Positions 8,064-17,052 of a DNA stretch of 64,000 nucleotides are shown piece by piece (position 1 is the first letter of the stretch; the number at the start of each line of letters is the position of its first letter). The notes beneath the pieces were generated by a model that was not told where the DNA came from, did not search any database, and worked only from the letters and a program-made list of their open reading frames with translations. The stretch lies in the NCBI GenBank assembly GCA_052387675.1, contig JBQTIY010000004.1:1-64000 (forward strand). The letters are read 5' to 3'. Source of the DNA: JBQTIY01 sp052387675 (GTDB taxonomy: Bacteria > Planctomycetota > B15-G4). The position numbers were made by a program, and so were the translations under genes.

Positions 8064-9785
8064 ATGCTGCGCCTCCTCACCTTGGCCCTGACCCTCAGTT
8101 CCGTGCTGGCCTCGCCGGCTCTGGCAACGCCCGTTCAAGCTTCGAGCAGCGGCCATCAAGCCGACTTGCGCTTTGGTCCGCTCGTCGGCGGACAGGACAT
8201 CCGCATGGACCTGCGCACGACCTTCCCCAACCGCCCCTTCGCCCTGTTCTACGGACTCGATGGCACGCCCACCGTCGTCGGGCCGGTCTTCCCGCCCATC
8301 GGCCTCAACCTCTTCTCACCGTACTCGCTTTTCTTCGGCTTCACCGATGGCGCGGGCCGCTTTAGCGCCTCGCTGCCCACGGCACCTGGCTCCATCGCCC
8401 CGCCGAACCTGGGCCTGGCCCTCTTTCTGCACGCCTTCGTGATCGACACCCTGGGCGCCAAGGTGCCCAGCAACGTGCAGGCCACGGAGATCGAGCCGTT
8501 GCCCGCCACGCCCGGCTATCTCGTCGAGGATGGCGCCAACCGGCTGCCCTCCGGCTACGACCAGCTCGGCGCCGTCCACGTGCAGGCCGCCGACTACAAC
8601 CGCGACGGATTCCCGGACCTCGCGCTGGCCACCGACATCGACCTGCGCCTGTGGATGAACGACGGCACCGGCGTCTTCAGCGACGAGACGGCCACGCGCA
8701 TCAGCTACCCGGGCGACTCGATCGCGGCACTCCTGGCGGCCGACGTCGATCGCGACGGCGACATCGATCTCCTGTCCGGTGGCGGCTATGACGACTTCGT
8801 CAGCGTGCCGAACCGGCTCTGGCTCAATGACGGCACCGGCGTCTTCACGCAAGACCCCTCCTTCCCCGCGGGTGAGGGCTTGGCGACTCAGTTCGAGCTG
8901 GCGGACATCGACAACGACGAGGACCTGGATCTCTTCGTGGCAAATGGCAGCGAAGGACACTTGCCCACGCCCGGCGGCGGTTTGACGCTGTTCCTCGGCC
9001 TCGGCAATGGGGCGTTCTTCGAGGACACTGGCTTCACGGCGCTGCCGTGGAATGATCCGGCCTTCGACACGACGGCCGTGCGCGCCGGCGACCTCGACGG
9101 CGATGGCGACATGGACGTCATGGTCGGGCGCTCCGACTCCGCAGCCGTCGACGGCACATCCGGCCAGCCCAACGTGCTCTTGCTGGGCCTGGGCAACGGC
9201 AGTTTCCTCGACGCCTCGATCAGCAACGTGCTCCCGCTGCGCAGCGACAATACCCAGGACCTCGCGTTGGCCGACATCGATGGCGACCTGGACTTGGACA
9301 TCCTCGCTGCGAACAGTGTCTTCGGCAGCGTGACCTCCGCCTTGAGCAATGACGTGCTCATCAATCAGGGTGGCCTGCAGGGCGGCGCTGAGGGCGTGTT
9401 TGCCGACAACACGAGCAGCTTCCTGGAGCCGAGCAATGCGGCCAATGGCATTCGCCTGGCCATCCATGCCGACGACCTCGATGCGGATGGTGACTTGGAC
9501 GTGCTCGTCACGGTGCACGATCTGTTCTTGGGCGCGGATCAGATGCTCTTCCTGAACCAGGGCGGCGGACAGCAGGGCGTGGAAGGTGTTTTCGTCCGCG
9601 AACTCTGGTTCGACCCGCCCTTCTCCGGCTCCGGCGGCTTGGGCGACTTCATCTGCTGGGCGGCCGCGACCTTTGATGCCGATCACGACGGTGACCGCGA
9701 GATCGTCCTCTGCGGCGCCGGCGTCGCGGTCTCCGACCCGCTGCACCAGTTCACAACGCGGCTGTTGATCAATACCAAGCTGTGA
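8064..9785 (+). CDS. Secreted FG-GAP/VCBS repeat protein
   Basis: 573 residues with a cleavable signal peptide (MLRLLTLALTLSSVLASPALA). From about residue 170 it carries seven calcium-binding type repeats, including YNRDGFPDLAL, VDRDGDIDLLS, IDNDEDLDLFV, LDGDGDMDVMV, IDGDLDLDILA and LDADGDLDVLV. These are FG-GAP/VCBS blades that build an extracellular beta-propeller. The region before them (residues 25-165) is unrecognised. It stands alone, with the hydrolase divergent upstream and a convergent methyltransferase 12 bases downstream. A role in adhesion or surface binding is typical of the family but not shown here. Confidence 0.85.
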   Translation: MLRLLTLALTLSSVLASPALATPVQASSSGHQADLRFGPLVGGQDIRMDLRTTFPNRPFALFYGLDGTPTVVGPVFPPIGLNLFSPYSLFFGFTDGAGRFSASLPTAPGSIAPPNLGLALFLHAFVIDTLGAKVPSNVQATEIEPLPATPGYLVEDGANRLPSGYDQLGAVHVQAADYNRDGFPDLALATDIDLRLWMNDGTGVFSDETATRISYPGDSIAALLAADVDRDGDIDLLSGGGYDDFVSVPNRLWLNDGTGVFTQDPSFPAGEGLATQFELADIDNDEDLDLFVANGSEGHLPTPGGGLTLFLGLGNGAFFEDTGFTALPWNDPAFDTTAVRAGDLDGDGDMDVMVGRSDSAAVDGTSGQPNVLLLGLGNGSFLDASISNVLPLRSDNTQDLALADIDGDLDLDILAANSVFGSVTSALSNDVLINQGGLQGGAEGVFADNTSSFLEPSNAANGIRLAIHADDLDADGDLDVLVTVHDLFLGADQMLFLNQGGGQQGVEGVFVRELWFDPPFSGSGGLGDFICWAAATFDADHDGDREIVLCGAGVAVSDPLHQFTTRLLINTKL

Positions 9786-9797
9786 GCGTGGCTTCCC

Positions 9798-11009
9798 TCA
9801 CCAGGAGCCCGTGACCTCGAGCAGGACGACCTTGAGGTAGGCCGACTCCGGGAAGGCCAGGCGGTGTGGATGGCAGGCGGCGGCGCCGCGCTGGGCCACC
9901 ACGCGCACGTCCTTGCCGGCGTCGGCCGCCGCGTCGTGCAGCGCGTAGAGAAACTCCTGCGGCCCGACGTGAAAACTGCAACTGCAGGTGAGCAGCCGCC
10001 CGCCCTCGCGCAGCAAGCGCAGCGCCCGGAGATTCAACTCCTTGTAGCCGCGCTGCGCATCTCCGCGGGCGCCCTTGCGTGGTGACATGGCGGGCGGATC
10101 GAGCACGATGCCGTCGTAGCGTTCACCCGCTTCGAGTTGCGCGCGCAGATCGTCGAAGAGATTGGCGCGGCGCGCCTCGATGGCGCCGCCCTCTGCCAGC
10201 GGCCCCACACGCAACCCGTTGAGTTCGGCATTGATCGCAAGCGCCGCGAGGGCCGCCTCGCTGCCATCGAGAGCCACGACCTGCCGGCCGGCGCGCGCGA
10301 GCTGCAGTGCAAAGCCGCCGTCATTGCAGAAGGCGTCCAGGATGCGGCCAGGCGGCAGCTCCACGGCGGCCCGCGCCTGGTTCTCGCGCTGGTCGAGATA
10401 CGTGCCGGTTTTCTGGCCGGTCCAGGGATCCACCTGGCGCATGAGCGCGGGCGCGGCCGTTTGCCAGCGCACGGCGTGCGGCACGTCGCCGGCCAGCACC
10501 GCCACGCCCTCGGCCAGGCCTTCGGGACGGCGAAAGCCGCCGTCGTGCCGAGCGAGGACACCGCGCAGCCCGTGCGCCGCAACGAGATGCGCGGCCACCG
10601 CAGGCGCCACGTCATCGGCCCACTGGCAGCCGGCTTGCAGCACTGCGACCTCGCCGTAACGATCGACGATGAGTCCGGGCAGGCCGTCGGCTTCGCTGTG
10701 CACCCAGCGGCAGCCGCCTTCGCCCGGCGCTAGGCGCGTCTGCCGCGCTGCGATGGCTGCATCGAGGCGCTCCCGCCAAAAATCATCGGCGAGTTCTGCC
10801 TGCGGTTCGCGTGAGATGAGCCGCAAGGGAATGCGCGAGCGCGGATTCCAGACGGCCAGTCCGCGCCGACGCCCCGCCGGGCCCTCGAGAATGACCAAGC
10901 CGGCCTCGGCTGGGCCGCCGCCCTCGACGTGGTCGGGATAGATCCAGGGGTGCCCGTCGCGTAGGCGCAGGACACCCGAGCGCGAAAGCAAAACGACAGG
11001 GCGGATCAT
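9798..11009 (-). CDS. RlmI-like class I rRNA (cytosine-5) methyltransferase
   Basis: 403 residues. The N-terminus (residues 1-75, with LRDGHPWIYPDHVEG) resembles the PUA domain of RlmI/RlmK. The SAM fold follows: ILDAFCNDGGFALQLA, the acidic VVALDGSE, the catalytic YDGIVLDPPAM and LLTCSCSFHV, whose cysteines match the RlmI pattern. The likely reaction is SAM-dependent m5C methylation of 23S rRNA; the exact position is unknown. ATG 11009 overlaps the stop of the dipeptidase gene (ATGA), so the two are translationally coupled. The frame is open to 11555 on this strand, but that upstream part only shadows the dipeptidase gene. Confidence 0.9.
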   Translation of the reverse strand: MIRPVVLLSRSGVLRLRDGHPWIYPDHVEGGGPAEAGLVILEGPAGRRRGLAVWNPRSRIPLRLISREPQAELADDFWRERLDAAIAARQTRLAPGEGGCRWVHSEADGLPGLIVDRYGEVAVLQAGCQWADDVAPAVAAHLVAAHGLRGVLARHDGGFRRPEGLAEGVAVLAGDVPHAVRWQTAAPALMRQVDPWTGQKTGTYLDQRENQARAAVELPPGRILDAFCNDGGFALQLARAGRQVVALDGSEAALAALAINAELNGLRVGPLAEGGAIEARRANLFDDLRAQLEAGERYDGIVLDPPAMSPRKGARGDAQRGYKELNLRALRLLREGGRLLTCSCSFHVGPQEFLYALHDAAADAGKDVRVVAQRGAAACHPHRLAFPESAYLKVVLLEVTGSW

Positions 11010-12025
11010 GCCGCCTCTCCGCGAGGCAGCACGGCTTCGAAGACGCGCAGCAGATTGGCGCCCAAGAGCTTCTCGACAACGCGCGGCGCATGTCCGCGCT
11101 GCAGCAGGCCGGCCGTGAGGCGCGGGAGCGACGCCACGTCGGGCAGTTCCAGCGGCGTCGTGCCGATGCCGTCGTAGTCGGCACCCAGGCCCACGTGATC
11201 CTCGCCCGCCACCGCCAGGAAATGCTCGATGTGATCGAGCAAGTCGTCGAGCCGCGCGGCGCCGCCCGTCACGAGAAAGACAGGATAGAAGTTGACGCAG
11301 GCCACGCCGCCGGCGGCGGCCAGCCCGCGCAACTGTGCGTCGTGCAGGTTGCGCGGATGCTCGCGCAGCGCCCGCGCGCAACTGTGGCTGGCGATGAGCG
11401 GCCGCCGCACCACGGCCAGCACATCGTCGAAGGTGCTGGGCGCCACGTGGCTCACGTCCACGACCATGCCCAGCTCCTCCATGGCCGCGACAACTTCCCG
11501 GCCCCGCGCGGTCAGCCCGCCATGCCGGCCGGCATCGCCGCAGCCGTCGGCCCATTCATTGCTGTTGTTCCAGGTCAGCGTCATGGTGCGCACACCACGC
11601 CGCCAGAACTCGGCCAGATGAGCGAGGTCATTCTCGAGCGCATGCCCGCCCTCGATGGCCAGGACGCCAGCCAGGCGGCCCGCCGCGCGCGACGCCTCGA
11701 TGTCGCCGGCGCGTGTGCAGAGCGCCAGGCGCTCCGGGTAGAGCGCGAGCTGGCGCTCCCATGTGGTCAGCATCGCGCGCACGCGCTCGGCCGCGCCGGC
11801 GCCGACATAGCGCGGATGCACGAAGCAGGTGAAAACCTGCGCGTCGAGCACACCGCCGGAGCAGCGCGCCAAGTCGAGGTGCCGATCTGCTGGCGCGGCC
11901 CCGAGGTCGTAGCCCTGGTCGGTCATTTCGGTGAGCGTGTCGGCGTGCGCGTCGAAGACGAGCGCCCGGCGGTGCAGGGCCAGCGCCTCGGCAGGCAAGG
12001 CTTGGCGTTGAGCGGTCTCGTTCAC
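11006..12025 (-). CDS. Membrane dipeptidase (peptidase family M19)
   Basis: 339 residues, normal for renal-dipeptidase homologues. The binuclear zinc signatures are visible: LVFDAHADT (His and Asp ligands), AIEGGHALEND (bridging Glu), DVSHVAPSTFDDV and IASHSCARAL (His ligands), and GLGADYDGI. It hydrolyses dipeptides, including D-amino-acid or dehydro types in some members. No signal peptide is seen, so it is probably cytoplasmic. It is followed by the coupled methyltransferase gene and preceded, 57 bases away, by tonB on the same strand. Confidence 0.93.
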   Translation of the reverse strand: MNETAQRQALPAEALALHRRALVFDAHADTLTEMTDQGYDLGAAPADRHLDLARCSGGVLDAQVFTCFVHPRYVGAGAAERVRAMLTTWERQLALYPERLALCTRAGDIEASRAAGRLAGVLAIEGGHALENDLAHLAEFWRRGVRTMTLTWNNSNEWADGCGDAGRHGGLTARGREVVAAMEELGMVVDVSHVAPSTFDDVLAVVRRPLIASHSCARALREHPRNLHDAQLRGLAAAGGVACVNFYPVFLVTGGAARLDDLLDHIEHFLAVAGEDHVGLGADYDGIGTTPLELPDVASLPRLTAGLLQRGHAPRVVEKLLGANLLRVFEAVLPRGEAA

Positions 12026-12082
12026 GGTCGAGGAGTATGGGCTGCCTCCGCCTCGATTTCACCTCGCGCGCTGCGTTGGCTC

Positions 12083-12769
12083 TCAGGGCGGTGCGAGCAG
12101 TCGGAAGCTGATCGGAACCGTCAGATCCTGAGGCACCGCGCTGCTGCCATGCCGGGCCGGCACAAAGCGCCACTGCCGCACGGCCTCAAGGGCCGCGCGA
12201 TCCAGGACCGCATGTCCGGAGGATTTCTGCACGGCGGCACGGTCGACCGTGCCTTGCGCGCTCACGGCCACGAGCAAGACCACATCGCCTTCCAGCCCGC
12301 GGCGCCGGGCCGAGTAGGGATAGCGCGGCGCCGGGTTGTCGGCCGCCGGAACCGCTTCGACGAAGGCAACCGGCAGAGCAGGCGGATCGACCGGGGCCGC
12401 GGCCACGGCTGGCGGAGAGGGGAGCGGAACCGTTGGGGATGAGTCCGCTGCCGGCGGCATGGCGGGCGCGCTCAGCTCCGGGCGCATCGATTCGTTTGAC
12501 GGTGCAACGGTCGGCGGGGCCGCGGCGACGAGTTCGGGCAAGGGCTGCGGGGACGCCTCCGGCGGCGGCTCACTCGGCACATTCATGGGCGCCGATGCAA
12601 CCGGCGACTCCGCACGCAGGCGCAGGCTGGCGATGATGGCCTCGTCGCCGACGCGGGCGGGCATCAGCGCCGCCGCCAGCATCGACAAGCCCAGCGCGTG
12701 CACGCCGAACGAGAGCAGCAGCGCGACCCAGGCGCCGCTCGCCCTGTGCCGCCGCTCAGGTGCGGACAT
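12083..12769 (-). CDS. tonB: Energy transducer TonB
   Basis: 228 residues with the TonB layout: a short cytoplasmic N-terminus, a membrane anchor (WVALLLSFGVHALGLSMLAAAL), a Pro/Ala-rich periplasmic linker (residues 50-145), and a TonB C-terminal domain with YPYSARRRGLEGDVVLLV and AVRQWRFVPARHG. It transmits proton-motive energy to outer-membrane receptors. Its ATG lies inside the last codons of the TonB-dependent receptor gene (14-base overlap), so it probably serves that receptor. No exbB or exbD is in the window. Confidence 0.92.
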   Translation of the reverse strand: MSAPERRHRASGAWVALLLSFGVHALGLSMLAAALMPARVGDEAIIASLRLRAESPVASAPMNVPSEPPPEASPQPLPELVAAAPPTVAPSNESMRPELSAPAMPPAADSSPTVPLPSPPAVAAAPVDPPALPVAFVEAVPAADNPAPRYPYSARRRGLEGDVVLLVAVSAQGTVDRAAVQKSSGHAVLDRAALEAVRQWRFVPARHGSSAVPQDLTVPISFRLLAPP

Positions 12770-14960
12770 CGAGCGTCAGGACCAGACTGCGCCCCGGCTC
12801 ATTCACACCCGAACCATGGATGCGGTAGTCGGTGTTGAACAGGTTTTCGAGGCCCAGCGTCATGGTGCAACGGTCGGTGAGTTGCTTGCCGCAGCGCACG
12901 CCTAGAATGCCGTAGCCGGGCGTGCCGCCCGGCGGAATGCGCTGCGTGTCCGTGAGGTCCTTGAGCGAAAGCTGGTCGGCCTCATCGGCGAGGTAACTGT
13001 CGGCCGTCACCCACCAGTTGGCGCCCTCCGGCTGGTAGGTCGCGCCGACGACCATCGTGATCGGCATGAGGCGGCTGGAGGGTTCGGTGACCTTGAAGCC
13101 TCCCGCCGTGAACTGATCGATGCGGCCATCCTGCCAAGACGCCACGGCGAAGGCGGTCCAGCCTGGCGAGAGCTTGCGCTCGCCGCGCAGCTCCACGCCG
13201 TAGAGCGTGCCGTCGCCGACATTGCTCTTGGTGAGGAAGGGCACGCCAGCGAGAAAGACTCCGGTCGGCGAGGCGACGATCATGTCGCGAATGCGCGTGT
13301 AGTACAGGGCCGCTTCCCCCTTCCAGTCGGCGCGCTCGGCCTTGGCGCCCAGCTCGAACTGCACATAGTGTTCAGGCTCTAGATTCGGCGTCGGGCTGTA
13401 GATCCCACTGTCGGTGAGTTCAGAGGTCAGGTCCGAAAGATTCGGCGCGCGGAAGCCCTGCGAGAGTCCCGCGTAAATCCGCGTGTCCGCGTCCAGCCGG
13501 CGCGTCGTGCGCACGCTGCTCACGAGCGCATTCCAGCTCTTTTCCAGGCGCAGGATGTTCCCCGGCGTGGCCGGATTGCTGCCGGGAATGTTGGGGTTGT
13601 CCACTCGGTCGGCATCGGCGATGGCATTGCTGTAGCGCAGGCCGTAGACCGTGTCCCAGTCACCGCTGGTCACTTCGTGCTGCACGTACGCGCCAAACAG
13701 TTCGTAGCGCGCGTCATCGGCCACGGGCCCCTGGATGCCCTGGCTCGTGACGCCAGCGGCATTGACGGACTTCGTGAAGCTGCTGACCTGATCACGGAAG
13801 TCTTCAAGCCCGAAGGTCAGCAGGCCGCTGGCCAGGTCGCGCTCGAACTCGAGCTGCGCGCCCCAGGTGTGCAGGTCGAAGCCGGTCTCATCGTAGGGAT
13901 TGAAGGGCGCTCCCACGCGCAGCCGCTCCTGCAGCTCCTGGTGCCGCTGCCAGCTCAGCGTGAAGCGCGCCGCATCGTAGAAGCCGCCCTCACCCTCCCA
14001 GGCCAGCCGGCCGTAAGCCAGCTCGCGGCCCTGACTCAGATCGCGCTTGAGCTCCGTGCCCGGCGCGGAGCTATGAAAGGGCACGGCATCCACGGTGGTG
14101 TGCGTGCGCGGCACATCGAACTGCCTGACCGACTGCGCAACGAACGTGAAATCGGTGCCTGGCTCCACGGGCACGTCCAGCCGCAGATCGAGATCGCGCT
14201 CGTCGAAACTGGTGCCCGGCAGTTCGCCGCTGCCTTGCCCGGCTTTCAGATCGCCGAAACGCTTGTGCGTCAAGCCGAGCCGCAGCGCGTAGCTGTCGCG
14301 CTCGCCGCCCTCGACTTCCACGCGCTGGAAGAGCGAACGCTCGGCGGATGCCCAGCGCGTGAAGTAGCGGGCCTGCCACGTGTCGTGAGCCTCCGCGGCG
14401 CCGGTGAGCGCATTGACGGTGCCGCCGATGGCATCAGAGCCCCACAGCACCGAACCGGGCCCCAGGCTCAGCTCCAGCGTGTCGATGCTGAAGTTGTCGA
14501 CGGTGCTCCAATACTGGTTGGGTCCCTCGCGGAAGACCGAGTTGTTGATGCGGACTCCGTCGACGAGCAGCAGCGTGCGGAAACCGGTGAAGCCGCGCAG
14601 GAAGGGAGAGCTCTGGCCTGGCCCCGTCTTCTGAATCATGGTCGAGGGCTGGCGGCTCAAGGCATTGGGCAGGCTGCGCGCATCGGGACCGCTGCGCAGA
14701 TCCTCCGCGTCCACGGCCGAGACCATGCCCGGAGTGTCGAGGGCCTCGCGCAGGCGACGCAGAGCCGTGACGAGGACAGTGGGCGTCCGACCGGGCGGCA
14801 CTGCCTGATTCGGCGCTGACTGCTCCAGGCTCTCCGTCGGCGTGACGTCGGGGGCCGGCGCGTCCTGGGCGGCGAGCGGGCGACTGAGCGCGCCCAGACT
14901 CAGGAGCAGGGAAATCGAGCGAAGGGCAATTGACGCGCTGCTGGAACCGGTAAGGGGCAT
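12756..14960 (-). CDS. TonB-dependent outer-membrane receptor
   Basis: 734 residues. A signal peptide (LRSISLLLSLGALSRPLAAQ) precedes a plug domain with TVLVTALRRLREA near the TonB-box position and the typical LLLVDGVRINNSVFREG and GPGSVLWGSDAIGGTVNAL. A beta-barrel follows, with LSQGFRAPNLSDLT and a terminal NLFNTDYRIHGSGVNEPGRS. The plug resembles the CirA/haemoglobin-receptor group, but the ligand cannot be read from sequence. The last strand ends in LDVRT instead of the usual aromatic residue, which is unusual for barrel assembly. It is followed by overlapping tonB and preceded by the ECF sigma pair. Confidence 0.92.
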   Translation of the reverse strand: MPLTGSSSASIALRSISLLLSLGALSRPLAAQDAPAPDVTPTESLEQSAPNQAVPPGRTPTVLVTALRRLREALDTPGMVSAVDAEDLRSGPDARSLPNALSRQPSTMIQKTGPGQSSPFLRGFTGFRTLLLVDGVRINNSVFREGPNQYWSTVDNFSIDTLELSLGPGSVLWGSDAIGGTVNALTGAAEAHDTWQARYFTRWASAERSLFQRVEVEGGERDSYALRLGLTHKRFGDLKAGQGSGELPGTSFDERDLDLRLDVPVEPGTDFTFVAQSVRQFDVPRTHTTVDAVPFHSSAPGTELKRDLSQGRELAYGRLAWEGEGGFYDAARFTLSWQRHQELQERLRVGAPFNPYDETGFDLHTWGAQLEFERDLASGLLTFGLEDFRDQVSSFTKSVNAAGVTSQGIQGPVADDARYELFGAYVQHEVTSGDWDTVYGLRYSNAIADADRVDNPNIPGSNPATPGNILRLEKSWNALVSSVRTTRRLDADTRIYAGLSQGFRAPNLSDLTSELTDSGIYSPTPNLEPEHYVQFELGAKAERADWKGEAALYYTRIRDMIVASPTGVFLAGVPFLTKSNVGDGTLYGVELRGERKLSPGWTAFAVASWQDGRIDQFTAGGFKVTEPSSRLMPITMVVGATYQPEGANWWVTADSYLADEADQLSLKDLTDTQRIPPGGTPGYGILGVRCGKQLTDRCTMTLGLENLFNTDYRIHGSGVNEPGRSLVLTLDVRT

Positions 14961-15045
14961 GCCTTCAAAGCGCAGCGCGACTTGAATTGGTTCACTGAGT
15001 TTTCAGGAGCGCCTCTACGCCATAGCGCAGAGAGTCGCCGCTGCG

Positions 15046-15858
15046 TCAGTGCGCGCTGGCGACCAGGGCCAATACCGCCGCGGCGGCGGCCGGCAATTCT
15101 CCGAATTCGGATCGGCTCAGGGGCTCCAGTTCACTTTGAGCAACACGCGCCCCGGTTCCCAGGCTCCGGCGAGCCTGCGCAATGGCCCCCTGCAGATCGC
15201 CGCCCAGGCGCAGCTCCGCTGCGCGCTCAAGGGCCAACAAACGCCAGGCCGTATCGCGCCCAGCCGGCAGACTGGACTGCAGCGCACGCACGGCCCGACG
15301 GGCCCCCGAGCGCAGCTCCAGCTCATCGCTCACAGTGGAAACCTCCAGCAGAGCCAGCGTGGCCAGAGCCTGGTCCTGGCCTCCGAGCGCGGCTGGACCA
15401 AAGCTGCCGTCGCGCTCCTGCTGGCTGAGCAGCCAGCGGGCGCCTCGCAGCAATTCGCCGGAGTGTCGAGGATCGTCGGTGCGCGCGAGTGCAAGCAGCG
15501 CCAGGGCCTGCAGACCGAGCTCAGCGTTGGCCGGGCCAGTCCAACTGTCTGGATCGAAGCGGCCATCCGCCTGGAGCCGCGCAGCGATGAGTCCAGCGCC
15601 CTGCACTCCAGCGGAGGCCCCGGCAGCTCGGGCCAACTCCGCTGGCGCATTGGGCAGGGGCTGGGCCGGCTCGCTCCGCAGCCAGAGCAACAGCCCCGCC
15701 ACCAAACCTCCGGCCAGCACGGGCAGCGTGGCGCGACGCCGCCAGCTTCGCCAGCGCAACTGGCGCAGTTGAGGAGCGGCTGCCGCGACGATGCGCTGCG
15801 CCAGTTCCGGTGCCGGCTCGTCCTTGGGCCCGTGCTGCGAGTGGCGCTCGGCCTTCAC
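15046..15858 (-). CDS. Membrane protein in the anti-sigma position with terpenoid-cyclase-like repeats
   Basis: 270 residues. A cytoplasmic N-terminus of about 45 residues, a single membrane span (LPVLAGGLVAGLLLWL), then an outside domain. That domain holds repeats of the alpha/alpha type seen in prenyltransferase/squalene-cyclase folds (LQADGRFDPDSW with AELGLQALALLAL; SQQERDGSFGPA with DQALATLALLEV). The gene overlaps the ECF sigma gene by 4 bases (ATGA). The order sigma, one-span membrane protein, TonB receptor recalls FecI-FecR-FecA, so it could be an anti-sigma factor or signal relay. No zinc anti-sigma motif and no FecR domain are visible, so this is inference from position. Confidence 0.7.
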   Translation of the reverse strand: MKAERHSQHGPKDEPAPELAQRIVAAAAPQLRQLRWRSWRRRATLPVLAGGLVAGLLLWLRSEPAQPLPNAPAELARAAGASAGVQGAGLIAARLQADGRFDPDSWTGPANAELGLQALALLALARTDDPRHSGELLRGARWLLSQQERDGSFGPAALGGQDQALATLALLEVSTVSDELELRSGARRAVRALQSSLPAGRDTAWRLLALERAAELRLGGDLQGAIAQARRSLGTGARVAQSELEPLSRSEFGELPAAAAAVLALVASAH

Positions 15859-16430
15859 TGCAGAGTCCTCCGCAGTCGGCGCAGCGCATGGTACATGCGC
15901 GTCTTGACCGTGTTGCGAGGGATGCCGAGCAGTCGCGCAATCTCCGGCTGGCTCAGCCCATCACAAAAGGAAAGCTCGACGACGGCACGCAATCGTTCTG
16001 AGAGCTGGCTCACGGCGTGGCGCAGATCCAGTCTGTCTCCGGGATCGCAGCGCTCTGGTGCCAGATGCGCATCCAGTTCGACCGGGCGCCGGCTCGCCGC
16101 CGCGGCCCCGTCGCTTGCACCGTCGGCTGTGCTGGGCGCCCTGCTGCGCCGCTGCCAGTCGACGGCCGTGTTGCGGGCGAGTCTGGCGAGAAAACCCCCG
16201 AAGGGCGCACGGGGCTGATAGCTCCCCGCCGCGCCGAGCAGGCGCAGCAAACAGTTCTGCACGCAGTCCTCGGCAGCATGCCGATCCAGACCGCGCCGAC
16301 GGAAAAATCCATAGAGCCGAACATGGTGGCGCTGCACCAGCTCGGCAAAGGCCTGCTGATCGCCCCGCCCCGCACGGAGCAAGAGCAATTCATCGCGGGG
16401 CGACTCGTCGGCAGCGGTCGGCACGGGCAT
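15855..16430 (-). CDS. ECF-type RNA polymerase sigma factor
   Basis: About 191 residues. Region 2 is RGDQQAFAELVQRHHVRLYGFFRRRG with ACVQN-like HAAEDCVQNCLLRLLG, and region 4 is LSERLRAVVELSFCDGLSQPEIARLLGIP followed by RNTVKTRMYHALRRLR, a helix-turn-helix for -35 recognition. The start is taken as ATG 16430 because GAGG lies 5 bases upstream; GTG 16448 is the alternative. It heads a minus-strand run with the membrane protein, TonB receptor and tonB, and may direct their transcription. Confidence 0.93.
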   Translation of the reverse strand: MPVPTAADESPRDELLLLRAGRGDQQAFAELVQRHHVRLYGFFRRRGLDRHAAEDCVQNCLLRLLGAAGSYQPRAPFGGFLARLARNTAVDWQRRSRAPSTADGASDGAAAASRRPVELDAHLAPERCDPGDRLDLRHAVSQLSERLRAVVELSFCDGLSQPEIARLLGIPRNTVKTRMYHALRRLRRTLQ

Positions 16431-16580
16431 ACGAGCCTCAGATATCACGCCGCAGGGCTCCGGTACCAGTGCTCAAGGGTGGTGCTCGAGGCGGGCACTC
16501 AGCGCAGGCGGTTGGCGCCGTGCCGCTCGACAGCCCCGCGGGCCGAGTGCTATGACTCTGCCCCCTAGGGAGCCCGGTCA

Positions 16581-16991
16581 ATGCCAGGTCCGCGCGTGTA
16601 CACGGTGGAGGAAGCCAACGCGCTCGTGCCGCTCTTTGTGGAGTCTTTCGAGCGGCTCGACACGCTGCGCGAGCGCCTCAAGACGCTCAAGATCAAGCTC
16701 ACCGCGCTGGAGATGATTTGGGGCAGTGCGGTGCACGACCGCACTTGCCCAGACCGCGCCGAGGCGATCGATCTGGTCAGCCAGCTCAAGAAGGTGGAAG
16801 AAGAGTTCAACGCGGTGCTCGCTGGGCTGGGCGAACGCAGCGTGGCCATCAAGGATGTAGAGACCGGGCTGCTCGACGTCTACCACGTGCGCGACGGGCT
16901 CCTGGTGCACCTGTGCTGGAAGCGCGGAGAAGCTGCCTTCGAGTCCTGGCATCACGTGGATGCCGGCTTCGCAGGACGGCAGCCGCTCTAG
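16581..16991 (+). CDS. DUF2203 family protein
   Basis: 136 residues, matching the small DUF2203 family: YTVEEANALVP at the start, a coiled-coil middle rich in Lys/Glu/Leu, then VAIKDVETGLLDVYHVRDG, VHLCWKRGE and the terminal DAGFAGRQPL. Function is unknown. GGAG stands 8 bases before ATG 16581, and a TATGACT box lies near 16549. It is divergent from the ECF sigma gene. Confidence 0.9.
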   Translation: MPGPRVYTVEEANALVPLFVESFERLDTLRERLKTLKIKLTALEMIWGSAVHDRTCPDRAEAIDLVSQLKKVEEEFNAVLAGLGERSVAIKDVETGLLDVYHVRDGLLVHLCWKRGEAAFESWHHVDAGFAGRQPL

Positions 16992-17052
16992 AGCCCGTCC
17001 CTGCCGGGCGCGCTCACAGTGCGCCGCTTCGGGCGCGAGTTCGTGCGCGCGC

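Noticed and set aside
11090..12442. 450-codon plus-strand open frame opposite the dipeptidase and tonB
   Set aside because: Both opposite genes have catalytic or structural motifs; this frame has none.
13677..14819. 380-codon plus-strand open frame opposite the TonB receptor
   Set aside because: Antisense shadow of the receptor's plug and barrel.
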